From the NCBI GenBank assembly GCA_003565155.1, contig PXDB01000096.1:1-64000 (forward strand): 64,000 bases of DNA, in the 5' to 3' direction. How positions within the stretch are numbered: position 1 is the first letter of the stretch; the number at the start of each line of letters is the position of its first letter. Below the pieces are notes generated by a model. That model was not told where the DNA came from. It searched no databases and was given only the letters and a program-made list of their open reading frames with translations. This document shows, one piece after another, positions 8,233-15,733 of this stretch. This DNA comes from Nitriliruptoraceae bacterium. Its GTDB lineage: Bacteria; Actinomycetota; Nitriliruptoria; Nitriliruptorales; Nitriliruptoraceae. A program made the position numbers and the translations under genes.

Positions 8233-9093
8233 TCACCGCCGTGCGACGACCAGCAGTTCCGGATCGTCGAGGGCCACCTCACCGGCACGCCGTCGCCCGT
8301 AGGCGCCCGGCTCCACACCACGCACGCTGAGGGGTTGCAGGCCGGCGTCCCGCCCCAGCGAGAGGGCTTCCCGCGCGGTGTAGGCGGCCGTCCACAGGTC
8401 GAAGCGCCGGCGGGCGTGCTCCGGGCCACGCACCTCGCTGACCTGATGATGGACGAGCCCGACGGTGTCGAAGGCGTCTCCGGGAGCGAGGTGCCGCGCC
8501 GCGAACAACGCGTGGAAGCAGGTGTAGGCGACCAGGCCGCCCGGCCGCACCGCCGCAGCAAGGCCGGCCACCACCTCCGGATCCGTCGACGGGGAGGTCC
8601 CGAGCGCCCCCTGGCACAGCGACCATGCGGCGTCGAAGGTGCCGGCGCGGCTCCCGAGCCAGCCGGTGAGCTCCCGGGCGTCGGCGACCGCGAAGACCAC
8701 CTCCACGCCGTCACGGGCGGCCGCACCTCGGCCCGCCGCCACCAGATCCGGGGAGACGTCCAGCCCGGTCCCGTCGATGCCGACATCCCGCTCCGCGGCC
8801 AGATGACGCAGGTGGCGACCGTCGCCGCAGCCGACGTCCAGCACCCTCGATCCCCGTTGGAGCCCGAGGAGCTCCGCGAGGACCCCGGCCTCCTCCTCCG
8901 TGCCCGCTGCGAAGGCGTTGCGTGCGTACGCCTCCCCCTGGAACGCCCCGATCGGCAGGTAGAAGGCGGGTGCGTGCCGACCAGGCACCGCGGGCACCTC
9001 GACGCGCGTATCGAGGTGGTCGCGCCACGACCCGCCGGCGGCCGCCGATGGCAACGGTCGGTGCGACCCGGGTCCGGACGCCGCCGTACTCAC
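8233..9093 (-). CDS. Class I SAM-dependent methyltransferase
   Basis: A 286-residue protein with the Rossmann methyltransferase fold. Motif I is VLDVGCGDGRHLRHLA near residue 95, followed by an acidic residue region GIDGTGLDVSPDLV and the motif IV-like TFDAAWSLCQGALG. The substrate cannot be told from sequence. Its GTG start (9093) overlaps the stop of the CCA-adding enzyme as GTGA, so the two are translationally coupled and one possibility is an RNA-related role, but this is only context. No membrane segment is seen. Confidence 0.8.
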   Translation of the reverse strand: MSTAASGPGSHRPLPSAAAGGSWRDHLDTRVEVPAVPGRHAPAFYLPIGAFQGEAYARNAFAAGTEEEAGVLAELLGLQRGSRVLDVGCGDGRHLRHLAAERDVGIDGTGLDVSPDLVAAGRGAAARDGVEVVFAVADARELTGWLGSRAGTFDAAWSLCQGALGTSPSTDPEVVAGLAAAVRPGGLVAYTCFHALFAARHLAPGDAFDTVGLVHHQVSEVRGPEHARRRFDLWTAAYTAREALSLGRDAGLQPLSVRGVEPGAYGRRRAGEVALDDPELLVVARR

Positions 9094-10628
9094 CCGACCT
9101 CGCCGTCCCGACGGTCCTGCCGGTCCCGACGTTCCTGCCAGTCCTGCCGGTCCTGCTCGGGCCGCCCGGACGACCCCTCCCGCTCGGCCCACCACGCGTC
9201 CAGCGCGGCCAGGGCCTCCGCCTCCTCCATCGGTCCCCGCTCGAGGCGGAGATCGAGCAGGTGCTGCCACGCCTCGCCCACCACCGGCCCGGGGTCGATG
9301 CCGAGGTGGCGCATGATCCGGTTGCCGTCGAGCGCCGGGCGCAGTGCCTCGAGCTGCTCCTGCTCACGCAAGGCCGCGACCCGCTGCTCGAGCTCGTCGA
9401 CCCGCCGTTGGATCCGCGCCGCGCGACGCGGGTTCCCGGTGGTCACATCCGCACGGGTGAGGGCGTTGAGCCGCTCGTAGAGGTGACCGGCGTCCCGCAC
9501 GTAGCGACGGACCGCAGCATCGGTCCATCCCTGCTTGTAGGTGTGGAACCGCAGGTGCATGCGCACGAGTTCGCTGACGTCCTTGACCATCTGCTTGTCG
9601 AAGCGCAGGGCCCGCATCCGTGCGCGGGTCTGGCGGGCGCCCACGACGTCGTGGTGATGGAAGGTCACGCTGCCATCACCGTGGATCTCGCGCGTCTCCG
9701 GTTTGCCGATGTCGTGCAGCAGGGCCGCGAGACGCAGGACGGTGTCGGGTCCGTCGGTCTCCAGGGTGATGACGTTGTCGATGACGGCCAGGGTGTGGGC
9801 CCAGACGTCCTTGTGCCGGTGCTGCGGATCGACGCAGGCGCGCAGGTCCACCAGCTCCGGCAGCACCTGCCCGGCCAACCCCGTCGACAGCAGCAGCTCC
9901 AGACCCCGCCGCGGCGATCTGCCGGACACCAGCCGGATGAGCTCGTCACGGACACGCTCCGCGGAGACCTCGACCAACAGCTCCGAGAACTGGGTCGCCG
10001 CGGCGAGGGTGGCCTCGTCCACCTCGGCGTCCAGCACGGCGGCGAAGCGGGCGAGGCGCACCATCCGAAGGGGATCGTCGGTGAAGGAGGTGACAGGGTC
10101 GATCGGGGTCCGCAGCAGTCCCCGGCGGAGGTCCGCCAACCCACCGTACGGGTCGACGAAACGGAACGCCGGTACCTGCACGGCCATGGCGTTGACCGTC
10201 AGATCGCGGCGGGCCAGGTCGCCCTCGATGCTGTCACCGTAGGTCACCTCGGGGTGGCGTGAGCCCGGCTGGTAGCTGTCGGCGCGGAAGGTGGTGATCT
10301 CCACGCGGCGAACGGGGCGACCGGGCTCCTCCCGCTGGCAGGAGACCGTGCCGAAGGCCGCGCCGGTCAGCCACAGCGCCGTGGCCCAGCCGCCGAGGAT
10401 GCGCTCGGTGTCCTCCGGCGGCGCCGAGGTGGCGAAGTCGAGGTCGACCTGGTCGAGCACCTGCTCGTCACCACCCGCCAGCAGGGTGTCGCGCACGGTG
10501 CCCCCGACGAGGTGCAACTCGTGGCCGGCGGCGTCGAACCGGGCACCGAGCTCGCGAGCCTCGGGGTAGACGTCGACCAGCCGTCCGAGCTGGACGGCCT
10601 GATCGGTGGTCAGTTGGGCGTGGGTCAC
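9090..10628 (-). CDS. pcnA: CCA tRNA nucleotidyltransferase
   Basis: This 512-residue enzyme adds or repairs the 3' CCA end of tRNAs from CTP and ATP. The class II nucleotidyltransferase signature is clear: LVGGTVRD, then the metal-binding LDFAT strand near residue 60, RRDLTVNAMA, and FTDDPLRMVRLARF. An HD domain follows (LRLAALLHDIGKP, near residue 280), as in mycobacterial PcnA. The C-terminus carries a low-complexity Asp/Arg/Gln tail (WQERRDRQDRRDGE). GTG at 10628 is chosen because GGAGG lies ten bases upstream; the longer frame is low complexity. The tRNA-Ile gene in this window lacks an encoded CCA, consistent with need for this enzyme. It leads a two-gene unit with the methyltransferase. 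Confidence 0.93.
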   Translation of the reverse strand: MTHAQLTTDQAVQLGRLVDVYPEARELGARFDAAGHELHLVGGTVRDTLLAGGDEQVLDQVDLDFATSAPPEDTERILGGWATALWLTGAAFGTVSCQREEPGRPVRRVEITTFRADSYQPGSRHPEVTYGDSIEGDLARRDLTVNAMAVQVPAFRFVDPYGGLADLRRGLLRTPIDPVTSFTDDPLRMVRLARFAAVLDAEVDEATLAAATQFSELLVEVSAERVRDELIRLVSGRSPRRGLELLLSTGLAGQVLPELVDLRACVDPQHRHKDVWAHTLAVIDNVITLETDGPDTVLRLAALLHDIGKPETREIHGDGSVTFHHHDVVGARQTRARMRALRFDKQMVKDVSELVRMHLRFHTYKQGWTDAAVRRYVRDAGHLYERLNALTRADVTTGNPRRAARIQRRVDELEQRVAALREQEQLEALRPALDGNRIMRHLGIDPGPVVGEAWQHLLDLRLERGPMEEAEALAALDAWWAEREGSSGRPEQDRQDWQERRDRQDRRDGEVG

Positions 10629-10892
10629 GGCCGTCGGGCCTCCGTGAGCTCGCTGGTGCACGGTGGGCGGACCGGGTGCGGACGACGCAGGGTCCCGGGA
10701 GCTCCCCGGGGCGGCTGCGGCCGGTGCGGCAGGGCCAGCAGCAGGCGAGCCAGGACATCGCGCGGGCGCTCCGCGGACCATGCTAGGGCGCGTGGCAAAC
10801 GGTGAGCGCCCAACGGACGGCCGACCGGCCTGCGGAGGTGCGTATCGCGCCCACGTATGGTGCCCTTGGTCTCCCGCAGCGGTGCGCCGGAG

Positions 10893-10980
10893 CGCCGACG
10901 CCCACGCGCCGACGCCCACGCGCCGCCGCCACGCGCCGCCACCACGCGCCGCCACCACGCGCCGCCACCACGCGCCGCCC
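10893..10980. repeat. 13-bp tandem repeat, six copies
   Basis: The core cacgcgccg starts at 10903, 10917, 10930, 10943, 10956 and 10969: one 14-bp step, then exact 13-bp steps. The last three units are identical (caccacgcgccgc). The array lies in the 370-bp divergent spacer between pcnA and the PH-domain gene, just ahead of the latter's start. Nothing else is recognisable in that spacer. Confidence 0.9.
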
Positions 10981-10999
10981 GATCACCTTCAGGTCCCCC

Positions 11000-11695
11000 G
11001 TGAGCGACCAGCACCCCGGCCCTCCGCCACCCCCGCCGCCGCCAACGGCGGGGTCGAGCAACCCTGCGGCCGAAGGCACCACGGCCACACCGGCAGCGCC
11101 GCCGGACCCTGCCCGGACGGCTGCCCCCGCAGGTGCACCGGCGGGGTGGGGGCAGGGGGGGCCCGTCACCGTCACGGCCGGCGATGAGATCCCCCGGCCC
11201 GGGCTCGACGACCGTGAACGGGAGCTGGCCCCGGCGGTGGTGACCTCCTGGCGGATCTCCGCGGGGCTGTCGGCGCTGTTCCCCACGCTGGCGACGGTCG
11301 GGATCGGGATCGCTCTGGGGGCCCCATGGCTGTGGCTGCTGTTGGCGGCGCTCGCCGGGCTCGTGCTGTTCTCCGTGGTCTTCTATCCGCCGATGCGGTT
11401 CCGCCGGTGGCGGTGGCAGCTCACGGACCTGGCGATCGAGCTGCGGTACGGCGTCCTCCTGCACCGCAAGGAGACCGTCCCGTACTTCCGCATCCAGCAG
11501 ATCGACATCGCCGCCGGCCCCGTGGACCGTCTGCTGGAGCTGGCCAGCCTCCAGGTGACCACCGCGTCGTCCTCGGGCTCGGCCACCCTGCCGGGGATCG
11601 CCGCTGACGAGGCGCCGCAGGTCAGAGCGGAACTCCTGGCGCGGGCGGCGACCGCCGTAGCAGAACACCCGGGGGACCTCCGCGATGCCGTCTGA
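11000..11695 (+). CDS. PH-domain membrane protein (bPH2, YdbS-like)
   Basis: A 231-residue protein. A proline/alanine-rich N-terminal tail of about 70 residues is followed by two hydrophobic segments (ISAGLSALFPTLATVGIGIAL and PWLWLLLAALAGLVLF, about residues 85-130) and a bacterial PH domain of the YdbS/YdbT type with RWRWQLTDLAIELRYGVLL and VPYFRIQQIDIAAGPVDRL. These pairs are small membrane proteins of unknown function; in Bacillus the YdbST pair has been linked to bacteriocin resistance. The GTG at 11000 is the first start after the repeat array, with only a weak ribosome site. The stop overlaps the next gene by 11 bp, indicating coupling. Confidence 0.75.
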   Translation: MSDQHPGPPPPPPPPTAGSSNPAAEGTTATPAAPPDPARTAAPAGAPAGWGQGGPVTVTAGDEIPRPGLDDRERELAPAVVTSWRISAGLSALFPTLATVGIGIALGAPWLWLLLAALAGLVLFSVVFYPPMRFRRWRWQLTDLAIELRYGVLLHRKETVPYFRIQQIDIAAGPVDRLLELASLQVTTASSSGSATLPGIAADEAPQVRAELLARAATAVAEHPGDLRDAV

Positions 11696-13508
11696 CCACG
11701 ATCCGCCACCGCCGCCGGGCGGCGAACCACCCCGCAACTGGCTGCAGACGCCTGACGGCCCCTCGGACCAGCCCGCACCACCGGGGTCCGGCACGACGAA
11801 CGCCACAGGCGAGGTGTCCGGAGAGCAGCCCGACGGGACCTTCTCCACGCCTCGGCGTCTCCACCCTGCCTCTGTGCTGCTCGGTGTGCCCCTGGCGCAG
11901 GCCGTCCAGGCGCTGATCTTCCCCGTCGTCGCCACGCTGGCCGCACCACTGTGGGTGACGCTGACGATGCTCAGCGTGCTCGCCGTGGTCGGGTTGATCC
12001 TTCGGTCACTGGATTGGCGGATGCGCACCTTCTCCTTCGACGGCGAGGTGCTGCGGGTGGATCACGGCGTCCTCAGCCGCAACCACCGCAGCCTCGACGT
12101 CGGCCGGATCCAGCAGGTGGAGATCCAGCGCGGCGCGGTCCAACGCCTGTTCGGACTCGCGGCGATCCGGGTGGAGACCGCCGGCAGCGCCGCTGAGCCG
12201 GAGGTCGACCTGCGGGTCGTACCCGAGCAGGACGCGGTCGCGCTCAGGGCCGCGGTCCGTGCCAGCCAGCGCCGCCGCCGGGCCGCCGACGATGACCGCG
12301 GCGCTCCCGAGCAGCCCGAGGACGACGACGGCGAGGTGGTGCTGACCGTACCGATGTCCCACGTGGTCATCGCCGCGGTGACCGGCGCGCGGCTGCTGGT
12401 CCTTCCGGCGGTCATCGGTGGTGCGCTGCAGTTCGTCGGGAACCAGATCGGGCCCTTCGTCGACGACCTGGTCGACCAGATGATCGATATGGGACTGGCC
12501 GTCGGGGACACACCCTCCATCAGCGGCCCCGACTGGCGCCTGGTCGCCCTGGGGGCCTCGGCGCTGCTGGTGTTGTCGGTCCTCGCCGCCATCGTCGTGG
12601 GGGTGCTCCGCGACGGCAACTTCCGCATCCGCCGGGTGGATGACGACCTCTACGTCTCCCGAGGGCTGCTGTCGACCCGCGACTCCGTCGTCCCGCTCCG
12701 CCGGGTCCAGCTCGTGGAGATCAAACGCAACTGGGTCCGAAGGCTGCTGGGCTTCGCGACGGTCCGCATCCGCTCGGCGGGTGGTTCCACGGGCGGGGAC
12801 GGTCGGGTCACCGTCCCGCTGCTCCCGGTCACCGACGTCGACCGCCTCCTCGGTGAGATCATGCCCAACGTCGAAGGCGTCCCGCGTTTACGCTCGCATC
12901 CACCGGCGGCGTTGCGTCGGTCGCTGTTCCGGTGGCTGCGGCCCGCCGCCGCGCTCGTCGCCGCGGTCTGGTTCGCACCGGATCTGCTGCCCTTCGTCGA
13001 CACCGACGGCCTGGTCGCCAGCGCACGTCCGTGGATCCTGCTCCTGCTGCCCCTCAACGCCGTGCTCGCCGTGGTCGAGTACCGCCAACTGGCCCACGGT
13101 CTGACGGAACGGGTCGTCGCTGCGCGCAGCGGCGCGCTCTCCATCTCCACCGATGTGGCGCCGGTGGTCAAGGTGCAGGCGGTCACCAGCCGCCGCTCGC
13201 TGTTCCAGCGGCGTCTCGACCTCACCACGCTGCTGGTGCACGTCGCGGGTCCGGGGGCGCTGGTGACCGTGCTGGACGCCGGGAGAGCGGCTGCCCAGCA
13301 TCTGCACGAGCGTCTCAGCGAGCACGCGGCCTCGCCAACGCCGGTCATCCCCGCACAACGGCGCGTCGGCGGCGACGCCCGCGAGCCGGGCGACATCGCC
13401 GGCACCGCGGATGACCGCGCGCCGGCCGACACCGATGGCACGACCGACGGCGGCCCACACGACCCGACGTCTGCTCCACGACCTGAGGAGGACGTGCTGC
13501 GCAGCTAG
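11685..13508 (+). CDS. PH-domain membrane protein with repeated bPH2 modules (YdbT-like)
   Basis: This 607-residue protein is the usual partner of the preceding YdbS-like gene. It has three bPH2 modules, each following a pair of membrane segments: one near residues 110-185 (FDGEVLRVDHGVLSRNHRSL), one near 320-395 (NFRIRRVDDDLYVSRGLL, VQLVEIKRNWVRRLLGF) and one near 480-545 (LTERVVAARSGALS). About six transmembrane segments can be seen. N- and C-terminal tails are proline- or Asp/Thr-rich. The start is the ATG at 11685 inside the end of the upstream gene. The 3' end overlaps the convergent pilT gene by 4 bp. The molecular function is unknown. Confidence 0.78.
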   Translation: MPSDHDPPPPPGGEPPRNWLQTPDGPSDQPAPPGSGTTNATGEVSGEQPDGTFSTPRRLHPASVLLGVPLAQAVQALIFPVVATLAAPLWVTLTMLSVLAVVGLILRSLDWRMRTFSFDGEVLRVDHGVLSRNHRSLDVGRIQQVEIQRGAVQRLFGLAAIRVETAGSAAEPEVDLRVVPEQDAVALRAAVRASQRRRRAADDDRGAPEQPEDDDGEVVLTVPMSHVVIAAVTGARLLVLPAVIGGALQFVGNQIGPFVDDLVDQMIDMGLAVGDTPSISGPDWRLVALGASALLVLSVLAAIVVGVLRDGNFRIRRVDDDLYVSRGLLSTRDSVVPLRRVQLVEIKRNWVRRLLGFATVRIRSAGGSTGGDGRVTVPLLPVTDVDRLLGEIMPNVEGVPRLRSHPPAALRRSLFRWLRPAAALVAAVWFAPDLLPFVDTDGLVASARPWILLLLPLNAVLAVVEYRQLAHGLTERVVAARSGALSISTDVAPVVKVQAVTSRRSLFQRRLDLTTLLVHVAGPGALVTVLDAGRAAAQHLHERLSEHAASPTPVIPAQRRVGGDAREPGDIAGTADDRAPADTDGTTDGGPHDPTSAPRPEEDVLRS

Positions 13509-14587
13509 GAGGTGGGCAACCCCGCACCCCGCAACGACACCCGGAAGTCGTGGGGGTCGGTCGCCGTGGACAGGGCGTCGCGCAGGGCGATCTCCCCCGA
13601 CCGGAACAGCTCCAGCAGGTGCTGATCGAAGGTCTGCATGCCGTAGTAGCCGCCCTCGGCGATGGCGTCCTCGATCATGGGCAGCTGGGCCGGATCGACC
13701 AGGAACTCGTAGGTGCGGGTGGTCATCACCATCACCTCGATGATCGCGATGCGTCCCTGACCGGTGGCCCGCGGTGCGAGCCGCTGGCACACGATGCCCT
13801 TCAGCGAGTTGGCCAGGGAGAGCCGCGCCTGGCTCTTGCTCTCCGGCGGGAACATGTCCACGATCCGGTTGATGGTCTCCCGGGCGTCGGTGGTGTGGAG
13901 GGTGGAGATGACGAGGTGACCGGTCTCCGCGGCCTGGAGCGCCGCCTCCACCGTCTCGAGGTCGCGCATCTCCCCGACGAAGATGACGTCGGGGTCCTCG
14001 CGGGACACCGCCCTGAGCCCGGTGGTGAAATCCCTGGTGTCCACGCCGATCTCCCGTTGGTCGATCAGGGCATGATCGTCGCGGTGCAGTACCTCGATGG
14101 GATCCTCGAGGGTGACGATGTGGCATCGCCGGTTGGCGTTGATGTGGTTGAGCATCGCCGCGGTGGTGGTGGTCTTGCCGGAACCCGTGGGGCCGGTCAC
14201 CAGCACCAGGCCACGGTGCTCCTCTGCGAGCTTTCGGACCGCCGGTGGGAGGCCGAGGGAGTCCAGGGACTGCGTCCCCGGGAGCACCCGTCGGCACACG
14301 ATCCCGACCGAACCCCGCTGCTTGAACGCGTGGCCCCGGAAGCGGCCGACGCCAGCGAGCGAGTAGGCGAAGTCGACCTCCAGGTGCGCCTCGAAGGCCT
14401 CCCGCACCCGGTCGTCCATCATCCTGTACGCCATCTGCTGCGTGTCGTTGGGAGAGACGGGCGGCAGGGTGGTGACGGGCTTCAGGTCGCCGTCGATCCG
14501 GATGAACGCGGGCCCACCGGCCTTGATGTGCAGGTCGGAGCCACCCGACTCCACCAGGACCTGCAGGTAGGCATCGACGCTCTGCAC
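13505..14587 (-). CDS. pilT: PilT-family twitching motility ATPase
   Basis: A 360-residue hexameric secretion-type ATPase. Motifs in order: LHIKAGGPAFIRIDG in the N-terminal PAS-like domain, Walker A GPTGSGKTTT near residue 135, the Asp box ITLEDPIEV-like VTLEDPIEVLH, Walker B with EDPDVIFVGEMRDLET, and the His box GHLVISTLHTTDA. The length and the AIRNLIRE-less C-terminus fit PilT/PilU, which retracts type IV pili. No pilin, PilB, PilC or prepilin peptidase gene lies in this window, so it stands alone here; the rest of a pilus system may be elsewhere. It overlaps the convergent PH-domain gene by 4 bp. Confidence 0.88.
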   Translation of the reverse strand: MQSVDAYLQVLVESGGSDLHIKAGGPAFIRIDGDLKPVTTLPPVSPNDTQQMAYRMMDDRVREAFEAHLEVDFAYSLAGVGRFRGHAFKQRGSVGIVCRRVLPGTQSLDSLGLPPAVRKLAEEHRGLVLVTGPTGSGKTTTTAAMLNHINANRRCHIVTLEDPIEVLHRDDHALIDQREIGVDTRDFTTGLRAVSREDPDVIFVGEMRDLETVEAALQAAETGHLVISTLHTTDARETINRIVDMFPPESKSQARLSLANSLKGIVCQRLAPRATGQGRIAIIEVMVMTTRTYEFLVDPAQLPMIEDAIAEGGYYGMQTFDQHLLELFRSGEIALRDALSTATDPHDFRVSLRGAGLPTS

Positions 14588-14693
14588 GGTGATGGCGCTC
14601 CTGTGTCCGACGGCACTGCGCTCGCGCCGTCACCTCGACGTTGGCATCGACGCGCCCCGTCTCGACCTTGAGACCTCGCGCCTGCCGAGCGGC

Positions 14694-15149
14694 TCAGACC
14701 TCGACGGAGAGGGTGACGGGCCCGTCGTTGACGAGGCTGACCTGCATGTGGGCACGGAAGCGTCCCGTGGCCACCTCGGTGCCGGCAGCGGTCAGACGGC
14801 CAACGAGGAGGTCGATCAACGGCTCGGCGTGCGCTGGTGGCGCGGCAGCGACGAAGGACGGACGTCGCCCCTTGCGGGTGTCGCCGTACAGGGTGAACTG
14901 GCTGACCACCAGCACCGCCGCGCCGGTGTCGGCACAGCTGCGGTTCATCGCTTTGTCCTCGTCAGGGAAGACACGCAGGGTCCGGATCCTGTCGGCCAGC
15001 CGCTCAGCATGGGCGGGGCCGTCCTCATGGGTCACCCCGATCAGGGCGACCAGGCCGCGGCCGATCCGTCCGGTCTCCTCGAAGGGTTCACCGGGAGCGG
15101 TGGCGACGCCCACCGACGCCGAACTGACCCGCTGGATGAGGGCACGCAT
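14694..15149 (-). CDS. dtd: D-aminoacyl-tRNA deacylase
   Basis: A 151-residue proofreading enzyme that frees tRNAs mischarged with D-amino acids or glycine. The N-terminus MRALIQRVSSASV, the first active-site motif SQFTLYGDTRKG (around residues 80-90) and the C-terminal NDGPVTLSVEV (the second active-site motif, usually NxGP) are all present. The ATG at 15149 is chosen because GGAGG lies five bases upstream, and it gives the conserved MRALIQRV start; the GTG two codons earlier would touch the ribosome site. Divergently placed from the Nudix gene. Confidence 0.95.
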   Translation of the reverse strand: MRALIQRVSSASVGVATAPGEPFEETGRIGRGLVALIGVTHEDGPAHAERLADRIRTLRVFPDEDKAMNRSCADTGAAVLVVSQFTLYGDTRKGRRPSFVAAAPPAHAEPLIDLLVGRLTAAGTEVATGRFRAHMQVSLVNDGPVTLSVEV

Positions 15150-15244
15150 CCGCACCTCCTCGGTGTCACCGGTCCCCTCTTGAGCAACCGTGCCGACCCC
15201 GAGGCTACGCCCGCGTGCCAGGGCACGGTCGCTACCCTCGTGCC

Positions 15245-15733
15245 ATGGCCAGGTATCCGACCGAACGCGCCACCTCCGCCGGTGGCGTCGTTTGCGACGA
15301 CCGTCCCGATGGTCGTCGATGGGTACTGCTGATCGCCCGACGCAACGCCGCGGGAAAGCCCCAGTGGACGCTACCGAAGGGTGGTATCGAAGAGGGCGAG
15401 ACCAACCAGCAGGCCGCCCTACGCGAGGTCAGGGAGGAGACCGGCTTCGGGGCGGTCGCCGACCAGTTGCTCGGCACCATCGACTACTGGTTCGTGTGGC
15501 GCCCCGACCAGGTCCGCTACCACAAGTTCGTGCACTACTTCTTCATGTGGTGGGACGGGCAGGCGGCCGGCCCACGCGACGACGAGGCGGAACACGTGGA
15601 GTGGGTCCCGCTGGAGGTGGCCCTCGTCCGGCTGGCGCACCGCAACGAGCGCAAGCTCGTGGAGAAGGCCCGAAACGCCGTACCGCAGCGGCCACAGCCG
15701 CCCCGCCACGCCGCCGCGGCGCTCGAGGGGTGA
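15245..15733 (+). CDS. Nudix hydrolase (MutT4-like)
   Basis: A 162-residue Nudix hydrolase. The Nudix box is complete: GGIEEGET, then ALREVREETGFGA, at about residues 46-68. The surrounding sequence (SAGGVVCDD, WTLPKGGIEEGE, WFVWRPDQVRYHKFVHYFF) is that of the actinobacterial MutT4/diphosphoinositol-polyphosphate-like group. By position it corresponds to M. tuberculosis mutT4, between pcnA and the DUF6049 gene. The exact substrate (oxidised nucleotide, dinucleoside polyphosphate or other) is not determinable. The ATG at 15245 was preferred over upstream in-frame codons as it starts the conserved sequence. The stop overlaps the next start as GTGA. Confidence 0.88.
   Translation: MARYPTERATSAGGVVCDDRPDGRRWVLLIARRNAAGKPQWTLPKGGIEEGETNQQAALREVREETGFGAVADQLLGTIDYWFVWRPDQVRYHKFVHYFFMWWDGQAAGPRDDEAEHVEWVPLEVALVRLAHRNERKLVEKARNAVPQRPQPPRHAAAALEG

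Noticed and set aside
7804-9480. A 558-codon plus-strand frame across the HNH-methyltransferase gap
   Set aside because: It is antisense to two recognised genes and owes its length to GC-rich shadow frames and the tandem repeats.
15190-15729. N-terminal extension of the DUF6049 frame
   Set aside because: It overlaps the Nudix gene in another frame; the signal peptide after 15787 and the GTGA overlap show the real start.
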